Shown: piece by piece, positions 22,618-33,579 of the stretch
Position numbering within the stretch: the stretch's first letter is position 1
Layout: each line of letters starts with the position of its first letter
From: Triticum aestivum
Taxonomy: Eukaryota > Streptophyta > Magnoliopsida > Poales > Poaceae
Direction: 5' to 3'
NCBI RefSeq assembly: GCF_018294505.1
Contig: NC_057798.1
Location: forward strand, 370,656,156 to 370,720,155
Length of the DNA: 64,000 bases
The notes under the pieces: generated by a model
What the model was told of the DNA's origin: nothing
The model's input: the letters and a program-made list of their open reading frames with translations, nothing else
The model's database searches: none
Translations under genes and position numbers: made by a program

Positions 22618-23055
22618 GTGCAAACACTAATATTGGTTTCCCCTCTCTTCGATTATAGTGCCAAAAAAATAATGGTGCCGAACAGCACATACATAAGTGT
22701 GGTGGACACTATCCTGCGGCATGATGCTCCTGCTTCCCTGCTGTTTGCCATGGATTTAACATATTTGTCTTGTTGGGAATCCGAGCAGCTGTTGCAGAAG
22801 GACGTCAACCTCCTTAATCCGATGGCTGAGCTAGAGAAGCACTCACAAGAAGAAGCATCTCGTGCAGTCCATCAACTCATCATGTACGTGCGCATCAGAT
22901 CATGTATGGTCCAGAGGAAATATTCCTTTCTCTTTCAATTGATTTGTCTCCTGGCCCCTTTTGTCTTTGTTTTATATGTCCGTAGGATGTCATGTGCCAG
23001 AACCGCTTCAACATGTGAGCATGATCCTTTCCAAGCTTTAGTAATGTGTTGCTAG
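22618..23055 (+). pseudogene. Unassigned exon-like frame in Helitron D
   Basis: A 145-codon frame contains LLFAMDLTYLSCWESEQLLQ and NPMAELEKHSQEEASRAVHQ, with ordinary amino-acid composition unlike the GC-rich blocks, then a hydrophobic stretch LFQLICLLAPFVFVLYV that may be intron read-through. The segment from about 22,678 to 22,890 looks like a real exon scrap of a host gene. I cannot name the family. No promoter or start context supports expression. Confidence 0.35.
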
Positions 23056-24840
23056 CGAAACACAATAACATTAATACCATGTATTTTGTATTATTGACTT
23101 GGGGAATTGATTTAAATTGCTATTGGTGGTTATAATAGTTTGCTATACTTTTAGTAGATTATGTTTATGCAAGTTAGACATAGAGCGGCTGTTCGAGAAA
23201 ATATGTAGATTTAGGAAGTAGGAACAAGCCCATCCTGTACTACTGTTGCGTTTTGCTGATGTGCTCCTGTCGCATGTGCTAATGTTTGGGCTCTTGTCGC
23301 AACATCTAAATTATTGTTTGAAAAAAGGGAGGTTTAATTTAATGTAATTGTTTTTTATTACACAAAATGGACCACAATGTCGAATCAACCATTGTTATAC
23401 ACTTTTAGTAGTACGGTGTGGGATACTTTGTCTTTGTTTTCGGACAATCAACTCGCAGTCCAGGTTGAAGTGACTAAAAAACGGTCCGTTTCTGAATTGG
23501 GATCTCCACCCCATATCACTATCCCGACACACAACACATCTTGTCCTTCTCTGAGTTTTCGCACTGCCAGACCTCCTCTCCGACTTCCGGCCTTTCCGCG
23601 AGCTCCGGCCGATGTTGTACCACGCACGACACCTGGGGCCACCCCCGCGTCGTTGCAGTTTCCATCTAGGATGATTATAGCTTTCACGAGCTTCGTCAGC
23701 CATTTGCATGCTAACTATTCGGTCAATTGACCCAACGGACCGGAGGGAATTTTCTGTTTTTTTACTTTGGTTTTCCATTTAGTACTAAAGTGATCACGAC
23801 CACAACCACTGGACAAGGCTAATCTTATGAGGAAGGCATCAATAGCAATCTCATCGAGTGGGTTGTGTCGCTTTGTTTTGACCTGTATTTCCAGGGCTCC
23901 AGCATGCTAAGCCTAGAAGTCATGCAACTGGTTATCCTACCTCCCTTCTTTCAAAGAAATTGGTTATCCTACCTCTATCCATGGCAATGTCCATTTTCTT
24001 TTGGTAGTGATGATCCGCATCATGTTGTGGTTTGTAGTAAAAAATATGTACCCTTTGCAACGTTCATTTCTTAGTGTCAGTTGACTTCTCAACTGTCTTC
24101 CAAGTGACTAATTTTTTAGTAGTTTATCGCTAACAAAAAAGGAATTAAAGAGGGACTTGCATGTTTGTGGGAGATTATGGTGGGCAATGAGAAAAAGCAA
24201 AGACCCAGTAAATGGGTCTGGCATGCGTGGTGAAACGGAATTAAAGAGAGAGACTTGCATGAACGGTTGATGGGGGAAAAGGAAAGATCCATTAAATAGG
24301 TAAAAAAAAATCCCTGATATTGCGACATGCATGATGGGGGCTAACAAAAACAGAATTAAATAATGGTGTGAATATACTAAGTAGAACATTTAGTCAAAAT
24401 ATCTTATTGTCTTTTTTTTCGCGCGTGACTTCTGACCGCTATATTTTTGTATGAGGGTGATTCTTTAGCTAATTTGCACAATATGTTGTATCTACCTATT
24501 TTGTGAGTGATGTGCTAGCGCTTTTGTCGCTTTTCTAACATATTCCTGGCAAACTTATTAGCACAACATTTCCTTGTTGTATTGGCAAATCTAGCCCTGA
24601 TGTTAATTTCGCTTTATACTATATTGTGTAGCGTAGCCTTTCAACATTTGCATTTTATGAGAATATTGTGGACACTTGATTTTTAGTTACATTATTTTAG
24701 TTTCTAATATGTTGACATAGAGAGAGAATAAGCCGTAACACGAGTGGGGTGTTGTGTTCAAATGGAGGATGTAGAAATAGAGGACATAGACATGTGTGTG
24801 TGGGTGGAGCAAATGGGCAGGGTTTTGGGTCGTTTTATTA
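23056..24840. other. Helitron D right part, no gene recognised
   Basis: AT-rich non-coding sequence. A short GC-richer islet at about 23,500-23,690 may be another exon scrap. Two similar segments of about 70 bases at about 24,140-24,210 and 24,240-24,300 (GGAATTAAAGAG, GACTTGCATG, GGGAAA/GGGAGA) form a diverged direct repeat. Confidence 0.4.
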
Positions 24841-24846
24841 TGTTTT

Positions 24847-24987
24847 CTCCCGTTACAACACATGGGCATATTTGAGAAGAACTATTGCTCCACGGAGAAG
24901 AATGTGCGGCGAATTTTCCTTTGCAAATATTTTTTTGATGATAAGGATTTCTTTTCTTCCGTTGCAACGCACGGATCCTTTTGCTAG
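24847..24987 (+). mobile_element. Two degenerate Helitron 3' ends
   Basis: At 24,847 a damaged hairpin (CCCGTTACAACACATGGG) is followed by GCATATTTGAG with no CTAG. At 24,959-24,987 CCGTTGCAACGCACGG is followed by ATCCTTTTG and CTAG, then C in place of T. Both look like older, mutated ends of the same family left of the intact end at 25,155-25,184. Confidence 0.7.
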
Positions 24988-24988
24988 C

Positions 24989-25184
24989 CAAAGATGGGGG
25001 ATCTTTGGACAGCGCTCCTAATATTTATTTTGTTTCTCGTGTAGTAGTGTGGAGGATTTCAAGGAGTTTCTTGATGATGTCATGTCTGGTGATGGGCCAT
25101 GGGGAGAGGAGGAGGTCTTGAGCCATTGGGTTAGTGAAGTGAGGTTTTTTATCTCCCGTTGCAACGCACGGGTATTTGTGCTAG
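24989..25184 (+). repeat. 196-bp segment duplicated at 21340-21535 (copy 2)
   Basis: This is the second copy of the unit C/D 3' module, differing at only a few positions (GGACAGCGC for GGACAACGC, GATGGGCC for GATTGGCC). It begins directly after the degenerate CTAG at 24,984-24,987. Confidence 0.9.
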
Positions 25185-25327
25185 TATTATATATATATAA
25201 TATTTTTCTCTCCCTAATAATAATAAAGCACGGATTGGGTCTCCGGGTTCACCGTCGCGGCGTTTTTACATAAAGGTCCCTATGGTTTTTAGGAATTAAC
25301 CCGCAGTCCACTGTAACCCAAGCGTAA

Positions 25328-25711
25328 GTGAAAAAAAAAACTGTTCGTACGCAGCCCTTACTCGCCCGACCGGCCGACCCTGAAATTGCTCCCCCGCACG
25401 AGAACGTGAGGGTTTCTTCCGCCGCCGCGCCCTTCCGCCCCCGCGCCCCCATCCCTTCGCTGCCGCCGCCGTCCATCTACTCTGCGGTGCCCGTCCTCGA
25501 TCTGCGGTCTCCAAATCCGGACGAGATCGGCAGGTTCCACCCCATCTCCCGTCAAACCCAGCCGCAGCTGCTCGTCGGCCATGCGGGGAGCACGGACGAG
25601 CTGCTCATCGACGTCCATCCCGCAGCCCCGCCTACGACGGTGCCCAGCCTCCTCGACAGCGCGCCTCCTACTTGCCGCACGGTATGTGTCCTCTGCTGCA
25701 TAGATGATTAA
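25328..25711 (+). pseudogene. GC-rich captured gene fragment in Helitron E
   Basis: A 127-codon frame is rich in proline and includes SAVPVLDLRSPNPDEIGRFH, similar to the SPNPDETGR stretch of unit B. It ends at a plausible splice donor (CGGTATGTG at about 25,679) and looks like a first coding exon of a grass gene. I do not recognise the gene. Confidence 0.4.
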
Positions 25712-27760
25712 CAAGCACCGCCAAGATCTGTTGATTCGACCCCTACCCCATCTCAGCAGTTGACAATGATTAAATGTTTCTGATTGCAGCCAGATTTTAG
25801 TAGGGGGAGGATGGATACTGCAGGGCTTTCATATGTTTTTTGATTTTGCAGATAGGGCTTTCTTCTATTTTGGCAAGGGTCAAGCTAGCAACTGTGAAGA
25901 TGCAGAATTCATGCAACTCCATCTTACTCCAACTCTCAGGTTTGTCTTTTTCCATCCTTAATCACATGTATTTTTTCGAAATTGATTAATCACATGTATT
26001 TTTTCGAAATTGATTAATCACATGTATGTGTTTCTACCATCTTGATCATGCATGAATAGGATTACTAGACGGAAGATGTTTGAAGTGCAAACTAATATAA
26101 TGTTTAGGTTCAGATTTGGTGAGAAAGTGAGAACATGAATACATCAGAGATCAGACTCTATGCTCTGTAGCCAACCACTTTTTTCATGTAATTTTGTTAA
26201 GAAAAGAGAAACCATAACATGCAATGCGTACCAGCCAGCTGCTAATAAGCACCTTCCCGAGATCCTGTGAATGTTTACTCTCAGCACACGGTTGCACTGT
26301 CATTAGGGCAGCCCTACAGTTTATAGATGGGGGCATGGGCCATAATTGCACAGTTAATACTATAGTAAATAAATTAATATTCCAGTTACTAATCTTTTGT
26401 GCATTATATCATAGAGCGTAGACATTAGGTTTCAGTTTGACTCATGCATGCATCAGAGACCTCTCAGGTTGACCTGGGTGGCTGACTGTGTCTGCCACAC
26501 AAGTGGGAAGTGCAAATCATTCTGAAAGTTGATTCAAGTCTGTAGTGCTTCATCAACTAGATTTATAGATGCTACACTTTTGTTAATATGTTCAATATTT
26601 TGCCTTCCGAGACTAAACAGTATAGCTGCTCTGCATCCAGTACACCTGCTCAATATTTGTAGTTTCGTTGATTCAGATTATCATAGGTAATTCGCATAAT
26701 GGATCGTCATAAATAATTTGCATCATGTTGTACCAACAGCCAAAGAGAGTGCATGGTTCTACTTCTGTCTGTTTGTTTGCTCTGAATCGGCTGTGAAATT
26801 CACTACTGGTACTGCAGGATCCAATAAGTAGAGTAAATGAACTTGGGTCAGAATATGAACAAAGCTCTCAAGGTAACTTAAACACCTGATCCTTCATTAC
26901 CTGTGAGTGCCAATGAAACCCAAACCTGTATGCATGCAATCTCCGTGCAAGATTGTAGCCGGGTACAATACTTTCAGTACTCTGCCCAAGCATAATTCTT
27001 ATTGCTCCTGTCCTTCAGGAATAATTCAGTATCAGGCTAAATAGGTTCAAGAATCAAACAAATTGAAAAGCATACTCTGTTCTCTTGTAGAGTGTAACTC
27101 GATTCAATTTTCACTTAACGATAATGCCCCAAGATTTGATGTGTGACTGGCTTTTTTATGTCGACTGAATTCTTCTGTTACAATCATCAGTGGAGATTTC
27201 TAAAAAAAATGTGGATTGGTAAGACTAAGTTCGAATTATCATATTTAATGGGTCATAATTTCTTATTCCAAAAGCAGATGTTACATAAAAATACATTGAT
27301 TGCTTTTATAAATTTAAATGTTACCAATGGTCATGCACGTCGTTGCTGCATGAGTTCATGTCGTCGGCAGTGGCTCGCTCGTCAATAAGGCCGATGAAAT
27401 CAGAGGGAGCACGAGCGGGTCCGGGGACGGGCACACTTGATGCTTCTTTAATTCACTGCAGCAAAATACTAACAACATCAACATCGACAACGTTTTTCGC
27501 ACACAACGTCACTCCCCTGACGGCATCTCTGATACTTCGGCCCCAGACCAATTAGTTGCAGCATCACCATAGATTGCCCTCCTGTAGAGCTATAGGTTGG
27601 TGTGAGCTCAGTTTGATTTTGCCCGGTTTTGATGTCTACTGTGTGTGCGCGTGCAGGTGCCGAAGGCGTCCGATCGAACTCAGCTGGAGGCCAAACAGGT
27701 TCGGCTCTCGGACATGCCACCATTAACGCTCGATGACACCGATGCGCAGACTGTAAGTTT
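25712..27760. other. Helitron E interior, no gene recognised
   Basis: Intron-like AT-rich sequence with small exon-like islets. A perfect short tandem repeat (ATCACATGTATTTTTTCGAA, about 25,964-26,020) occurs. Another islet near 27,655-27,750 reads DRTQLEAKQVRLSDMPPLT in one frame. No family is assigned. Confidence 0.4.
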
Positions 27761-27761
27761 A

Positions 27762-27784
27762 CCCCCCCCCCCCCCCCCCCCCCC
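27762..27784 (+). repeat. Poly-C tract
   Basis: A run of 23 C follows GTAAGTTTA, a splice-donor-like context. The length is prone to slippage, and sequencing or assembly may miscount it. Confidence 0.9.
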
Positions 27785-28052
27785 AGTCCTGATATATTTG
27801 GTGCGAGAGACCCTGCATTTACATGATATTGCTACGAACGCGTGCAAATTACATAATTTGTTATACATGCTGCTTAACTTGTTCACCGGTGCTGTTCATT
27901 GGACCTTAAGAACAGAGATGACACCTTACCATAGGCAGCTCTTAATTATGTGTGCATTAATTCAATTCTAAAAGTTGATTCAAGTCTGTTGTGCTTGAAG
28001 TAGATTCATAGAAGCAATTCCGTTAGTATGTGAACAAAAAGCTTATCTTATA

Positions 28053-28165
28053 CTCCCTCCGTCCGAAATTACTTGTAATGGAAATGAATGTATCTAGACA
28101 TTTTTTAGTTCTAGATACACCCATTGTTATTTATTTTGGAGACAAGTAATTTCGGACGAAGGGAG
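28053..28165. mobile_element. Short Stowaway MITE
   Basis: A 113-bp element begins CTCCCTCCGTCCGAAATTAC and ends with the complement TAATTTCGGACGAAGGGAG. TA flanks it at 28051-28052 and 28166-28167. It belongs to a different subfamily from the elements at 2224, 10178 and 28982. Confidence 0.92.
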
Positions 28166-28167
28166 TA

Positions 28168-28981
28168 TGTGTGACCAGAGTTGCAGAATATGAATAGGGG
28201 AATGATCATAGATGCCAACACCTACAGTGTGATTTATCTTGGTAGAGGTGCACTGGATTCGTAAGTAGTTTTGGTGTTTTTTCTAGATAGCTCAAGTATT
28301 TAAGCTTCTGCAATCATGAAAAACAGAGTAGTCCATTAATCCTTCTATAGGTGGTCTCGTTGATGCCTTTCCCCCTTCATTAACAGTACAATGATGCTTT
28401 CTCTGTTAACCTTCTCTGTGGTGTTGGGCGCCGCGCTCTTGACCTTGGAAGTGTATTTGCAATTTTACTCATAATACTTTTGTGTGATAATAATGCTTTT
28501 GTGTGATAGTGAGGCAATTTAGTTGCATGCCTTCAGTTACAAAAAAAGTAACAAGAGTTGAACATACGAATTGGTCATCAATGGCCGCAGAACAGGAGAG
28601 CAATTTCAATGGACAATGGAAACATGAGTAAAACAAGCAGCTAAACGAAGGCCGCTTGCCCAGAGTGTCTCGGAGGAGGATGTCACTGCCGCTAGATTGG
28701 CGGATGACTACTTCTTGGTGGTCTATGGATGTCGCACTGTATGGATCTTTATCTGTAGTTGGATAGTTCCTGACCTCATTCCAGGAGGATGATTGGAGCC
28801 TGGTACTTCACTTTTCTCCTTACTGATAATGCTCCCGTTCATTAATTTGGTTATGCTCATGACATTGCACATTAGTTGCTGCGAGCCAAGCGATAGAAAA
28901 GTTTGAAACTAATGCTACAGATGATTTTTCTTTTTTCTTTTTTGTGACATTTTTTTGGGTTCAGCATGTTGATAAGAACTA
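28168..28981. other. Helitron E interior, no gene recognised
   Basis: Non-coding sequence with an exon-like islet at about 28,630-28,740 (GCCGCTTGCCCAGAGTG, then GGAGGATGTCACTGCCGCTA), whose family I cannot determine. Confidence 0.35.
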
Positions 28982-29137
28982 CTCCCTCCGTTTCTAAATA
29001 TAAGTCTTTTTTTAAAGATTCCAATGTGAACTAGATAAGGATGTATATAGGCGGATTTTAGAGTGAGATTCACCCATTTCCACCGTATGTAGTCCATATT
29101 GAAATCTTCTATGACTTATATTTAGGAACGGAGTGGG
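28982..29137. mobile_element. Stowaway MITE
   Basis: A 156-bp element begins CTCCCTCCGTTTCTAAATAT and ends TTTAGGAACGGAGTGGG. TA lies at 28980-28981 and 29138-29139. It is the complete counterpart of the truncated copy at 17738-17847 in unit B. Confidence 0.9.
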
Positions 29138-29141
29138 TACT

Positions 29142-29830
29142 CAGAAGAATGTTATATCAAGCAATCATGTCTGATATGTTCACATGAGTTCTTTCATGTG
29201 GCCGTTCCTTACATTCCTTTGCTTCCGACTATTCCAGCCAGCTGCAATGAAGTCCTCCAGAGATAAGGGTTTGCAGAAAATGATCTTGGCATCCCAGATA
29301 AGCAGGTCGAGGTCAAAGCCGGTGCCCAGGGGGATTTCAATGGATCACCAACACGAGAAACTGAAATGGCAGGACCAGAAAAGATGGTCCCAGATCTCAC
29401 TGCAGCCGGATGTGCAAGAACACATCAATGATCATCTGTGAGACTGTGACACTGAAATTTTGTCGATGGAGCATTGCCTCTGCCATTTAGCTTCTAGAGT
29501 ACAATGACCTGTACGTACAACTATAACAGCTAGCAGCATGGTTTATCCCTTCTGATTGTACTATTTCTCTAGAGTGATGGCATAGGAAGAGCGTGTGTAT
29601 ATGTTGAGGTTAGTCTTCTGAAACTAATGCTCCAGATGTTCTCTGTAAACTAATGCTGCAAGTGTTTGTTTGGGACAAGCCCAAATAGTGTTCCAATTTT
29701 TATGAAAATGTTAACTTCTATTAAAAAATAAGAAAATTACCAAAATTAACCTAATTATCGATGTTTATTTAAATTGGACATAAAAATGATGCACAATATG
29801 GCACATGAAGCAGACTGTGCCCTTTTTTTT
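29142..29830 (+). pseudogene. Captured module shared by Helitrons B and E (copy 2)
   Basis: This copy is nearly identical to 17,850-18,560. A frame from 29184 to 29441 ends KLKWQDQKRWSQISLQPDVQ and a stop. A one-base difference near 29,328 puts its upstream part in another frame than copy 1. Function is unknown. Confidence 0.6.
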
Positions 29831-30007
29831 GTCCGGTGCAACGCACGGGCATTTGTACTAGTAATAATAAAGCACGGATTAGGTCTCCGGGTTCACCGTC
29901 GCGGTGCTTTTACAAAAAAGTCCCTGTGGTTTTTATGCAATCAACCCGCGGTCCCTTTTTTAAGTGAAACCTTGAAAACGCTTCGTTTTTACAAAAAAAA
30001 AACTCTA

Positions 30008-30590
30008 TTAAACCAAACCAATCCTCTGCCTCCTCCCCTGCTCTTGCCATCGCCCGCAGAACACCACCCAATTCATCGCTCGCTCGCCGAGATGCAAGCG
30101 GCCGCGGCGGCCGGGAGTGGATGCGCGGGGGAGAAGTAGTTCGGGTTTGCGCCGCCGCCCTTTGCCTCCACCCCACCACCGTCCACGCCACCGCCGTCCG
30201 CGCCGCTGCCCTTTGCCGCCGCCGTCACCACCGCCGTCCGCGCAACCGCCTTTGCCGCCGCCCACACCACCGTCCGCGCCGCCACCACCGCCGTCCTTGC
30301 GCCGCCCTTTGCCTCCGCCCCCACCGTTGTCCAAGCCGCTCTTGGCGTCACCGGGGATCCCGGTCGCGCATTGAATCCATCGCAAAGGATCTCGAGGCCT
30401 GCCACCCCGCCCGGCGCACCCATCTAGAGGCACATGCTCTCCACGGATCCATTGGATCCCTTGCCGCCTCTCCTCCTCTGTGCTTCGCTGGAGAAGCCTT
30501 GGCCTTGCCCTGGATGCTAGATTCTGCGATTCCTCACCTGCAATATGGATTATGGAAGTGCATCTGCACCTGGGGCGCTAGCTGCTGATG
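30008..30590 (+). pseudogene. GC-rich captured gene fragment in Helitron F
   Basis: A strongly biased CCGCCGCC-type block gives open frames on both strands full of Pro, Ala, His and Arg (or Gly on the minus strand). The bias makes ORF length uninformative. About 30,360-30,590 is less biased and could hold a real exon end. No family is recognised. Confidence 0.4.
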
Positions 30591-32721
30591 GCCAGAGATA
30601 ACCGCGATGTGTACGAGGTGAGAGAATTTTCCTCACTAGGTAGCAATCTACTTTGATTCTTTACCATCAAGCATCTCTTCATAATCAATTATGCTCAGTT
30701 TTTGACAGTCACACGACAACCCCTAGCAAGCCTTTCGTGGAAACATCGAGTATTGTTTAAGATTTGTTGTCCACGGGAAACTAATTAATGTATTTGGTGG
30801 ATGTACAGGGCTACGTAGTGGTTGCAGTCTTGTATTAACAAGTGAACAATTTAGTGTTCATTGGCAACAAAAAGAAGTGAATAATACCATGCTATATTTA
30901 GTGTTGCTTCCTGGTCCTTGGTAGATGATGCATTCTTCTTCTGCATTGAAATTTGGAAATTGAATCTGCATAGTATTTATCCGTATTTCTCCAAGATCTG
31001 AGCATACCATCTTAGTAACTTCTGAAACTTCCTGGTGGGACATAAGTTCAGGAGTGTAATTTATCTCAAGTGCGTACTGAACCTTAATAACAAGGGGATT
31101 CTGTTATTTCTTTCTCAATTTACTTGCATCTTCAGAAATCTGGTGTATAGAGCAGCATTGTTCAGTCTGCATGGTTATATTATTCTGAAGTTTCAAGGAA
31201 CAAAGATGATGTATATTTGAAGACGTACGGGTTGGGAACAGAAATAATGTGATTTCGTGGAACAACATTAAATAGGCAGGAGGACAATGGAAATTTTTGG
31301 GTCAGTATTTTCCAATTAGATACATATTTCAACTTGCAATTAGGAGGTTCTGAACCTCTCTTTTCTTGATGGAGAGCATGCAATGAAAAAACCAGCACCA
31401 CTGGTTTGTCACAACCAGAGGTAAGTGCATGGTTGTTTGGGTGATAGCCTTATAATTGTCACAGTTAATTGATGGTCTGCATCCATGGTATGGCTGCGTA
31501 ACGTTTATGATTTGTCTCATATTAGTCATTCACCATGTTCCTCTTACCATCGCCTTGACTGGAACGAAGGTGCTTACCATGGCTGAACATTTATTTAGCA
31601 ATCTATTGCCGCTCGATATTGGCATGTTCCTTCCGCCACGGAGCATGATTTGCAAAGAATGGTGGAGTTGCTTGGTTGTTTCTATGAATTGGTGGAGGAT
31701 GTAGAGTCTCATATTCATTCCGTGTCCAGGTCCGTACCTTGCATCAAATTCCAGCCCTTACGGCCACTCGAAGCGCTTTTCACTGTACAAACAGCATGCA
31801 GAGAAGCTAATGGAGTCTTGTTCAGGTTATCACTGCTTTTGCTCCAGCAAGGTATCCTTCTCCCTCTTTATTGACCTTTACGTTTGCCTGATTAGTTAAA
31901 CATGAGTCACGTGATTCCAGTTACGCATGTATAACATAGGCTTTTTTGTTGGCTCGTATTAACATGGGAACTGAGTAAATTTCTCCAAATGTATTGGTTC
32001 GTATTAACCTGGGAACTGAGTAAATTTCTCCAAATGTATTCTTTTGGTTGCTTTGGGTAAAATGCTTGGTATTTTGTATTTTGTGTTCATATTAACACTT
32101 CTGCAAGTCATCACATGCCTTTAATATTTTAGAAAGTACAACGAGTCTTGCGAGGGGTCCTCGAGGAAGCTCAATATATAGATGACTATTCTCAGTGGAG
32201 ATGATACCAGAGATGTTATTCTGAAGTAAGCTCCTGCACACCATTCTTTTGTAGTTCCTTCAGAAGAAATGATTCCATTCTTGTACTCGATACTGAAGAG
32301 TGGTTGCTGCTCATTCATCTTAATTTAATATAATACCAGCGTGTGATCCTTGGACAAAAATAAGGAAGGTGAGCTCCTAAAAAAAGAAGGAGAGAATAAC
32401 CTTTCAAAGATATTACGTGGGCTGAAATAAGGAAGGAGAGTTCCTTTAAAAAATGAGATAATAATATGTTGCGAAGGAATTATAATACGAGGGCATGATG
32501 AATATACATAAATAAGGAAGGAGAGTTTGACAAGAAAGAAACGCCTTTAAGATTTGAAAATTAGGGGGTCCTTTAGGGTCAGAATTATTGTACAAAAATT
32601 GTATCAAAAGTATTGTATGTGTAACTAACTAGGCGAAGGAATTATAATTCGTTATTTCTAATGTACTGGAGATGGTCTAACAGAACCCTTTTAGCGAGAT
32701 TTTTTCCATGACAACTTACAA
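30591..32721. other. Helitron F interior, no gene recognised
   Basis: AT-rich sequence with small exon-like islets. About 31,560-31,720 reads VLTMAEHLFSNLLPLDIGMF and DLQRMVELLGCFYELVEDVE in different frames, perhaps one captured exon with a frameshift. A direct repeat (TTCGTATTAACNTGGGAACTGAGTAAATTTCTCC) is present at about 31,951-32,035. No domain is assigned. Confidence 0.4.
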
Positions 32722-33017
32722 ACAATGCCTTTAAGATTTGAAAATTAGGGGGCCTTTTAAGATCAGAATCATACGTACAAAAATCTTATCAAAAGCATTG
32801 TACCTGTAGCATGCTTCTTAATGTAGAATTAGGAAAAGATTTCCTCGCTTGCAAGCGTTGCAACGCTCTACAATGCCTTTAAGATTTGAAAATTAGGGGG
32901 CCTTTTAAGATCAGAATCGTACGTACAAAAATCTTATCAAAAGCATTGTACATGTAGCATGCTTCTTAATGTAGAATTGGGAAAAGATTTCCTCGCTTGC
33001 AAGCGTTGCAACGCTCT
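32722..33017 (+). repeat. 148-bp tandem duplication near a Helitron 3' end
   Basis: Units 32722-32869 and 32870-33017 differ at about four positions. A more diverged partial third copy lies at about 32,542-32,620. Each unit ends in the perfect 14-base palindrome AGCGTTGCAACGCT, whose core TGCAACG resembles the hairpin of the Helitron end. Confidence 0.93.
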
Positions 33018-33502
33018 GTAGCGTATCTGGGGACGAAGCCACGTAAATCTCTCCTCACCCTAATTAATTTCTCTCCCCTGATGAATTCAAGGGTGGACCC
33101 ACACTAACTAATCACCCCTCTAATTCAACTGTGGGGCCCACACTAACTAATTTCACCCACCTGAATTCGCGTGAATTAGGCTCGCCCGTTGCACGCCTTC
33201 CTGCCGTTGCCGGGTGGCATCATTCGGATGTTGTTGGGCCTTTCGATGGATACACCATTATATTTCCCGTTGCAACGCACGGGCATATGTGCTAGTAATA
33301 ATATAATCTCTACCTCTCTACCTAATAATAAAGCAAATTAGGTTTCTGTCGTACATCATAAAAAATACCCTCGAAGTTGGTAAGAATTACCCACCAATGC
33401 CACCCGTAAGTTAAATAAAAAAACGATTCATTTTTTTCCAAATTCGTCGTCGTTATCAGCTGTTATATAAGGGTGATACTGCATGCATAGCAGAAGCTCT
33501 GA

Positions 33503-33573
33503 AATGGCGCAGTGGCGCAAGCCTTTTTGTCCCACCGCGGACACCAGGGTTCGAATCCCAGGTTCTACTAATT
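33503..33573 (+). mobile_element. tRNA-derived SINE head or tRNA-like sequence
   Basis: The segment has a pol III box A (TGGCGCAGTGGCGCAAGC) and box B (GGTTCGAATCC) about 40 bases apart, the spacing of a tRNA. The arms do not fold into a clean cloverleaf and the acceptor ends do not pair, so this is a SINE head or tRNA relic. It is a different family from the Au SINE at 3095. SINE tail and target duplication were not identified. Confidence 0.6.
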
Positions 33574-33579
33574 TTCCCA

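Larger units (their letters stand above)
21541..25184 (+). mobile_element. Helitron-like unit D (non-autonomous)
   Basis: The left end TCTTTATAATAATAATAAAGC follows A at 21540, only 5 bases after the CTAG of unit C. The right end has hairpin CCCGTTGCAACGCACGGG at 25155-25172 and CTAG at 25181-25184, followed by T. Two degraded copies of the end lie inside at about 24,847 and 24,959-24,987, so D may contain older nested ends. Contents are a GC-rich fragment, an unassigned frame and the duplicated 3' module. Confidence 0.8.
25207..29861 (+). mobile_element. Helitron-like unit E (non-autonomous)
   Basis: The left end is TCTCTCCCTAATAATAATAAAGC, here after T instead of A. The header matches B and F (GTTCACCGTCGCGGCGTTTT, later AACCCGCAGTCC). 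The right end has hairpin TCCGGTGCAACGCACGGG at 29833-29850 and CTAG at 29858-29861, followed by T. Contents are a GC-rich fragment, two Stowaway MITEs and the module shared with B. The final 830 bases are about as similar to unit B's end as alleles would be. Confidence 0.8.
29862..33295 (+). mobile_element. Helitron-like unit F (non-autonomous, 5' edge fused)
   Basis: The header starts directly after the CTAG of unit E as TAATAATAAAGCACGGATTA, so the usual TCTCTCCC start is missing. The rest of the header is typical (GGTCTCCGGGTTCACCGTC, then AACCCGCGGTCC). The right end has hairpin CCCGTTGCAACGCACGGG at 33266-33283 and CTAG at 33292-33295, followed by T. Contents are a GC-rich fragment and a 148-bp tandem duplication near the 3' end. 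Confidence 0.78.

Noticed and set aside
30008..30433. Glycine-rich protein on the minus strand
   Set aside because: It is the complement of a CCGCCG-type low-complexity tract and lacks a signal peptide or family motif.
32542..33017. CRISPR-like repeats
   Set aside because: The repeats are contiguous 148-bp tandem units without spacers, in plant nuclear DNA.
33503..33573. Functional tRNA gene
   Set aside because: Box A and box B are present, but the acceptor and anticodon stems do not pair; better read as a SINE head or relic.
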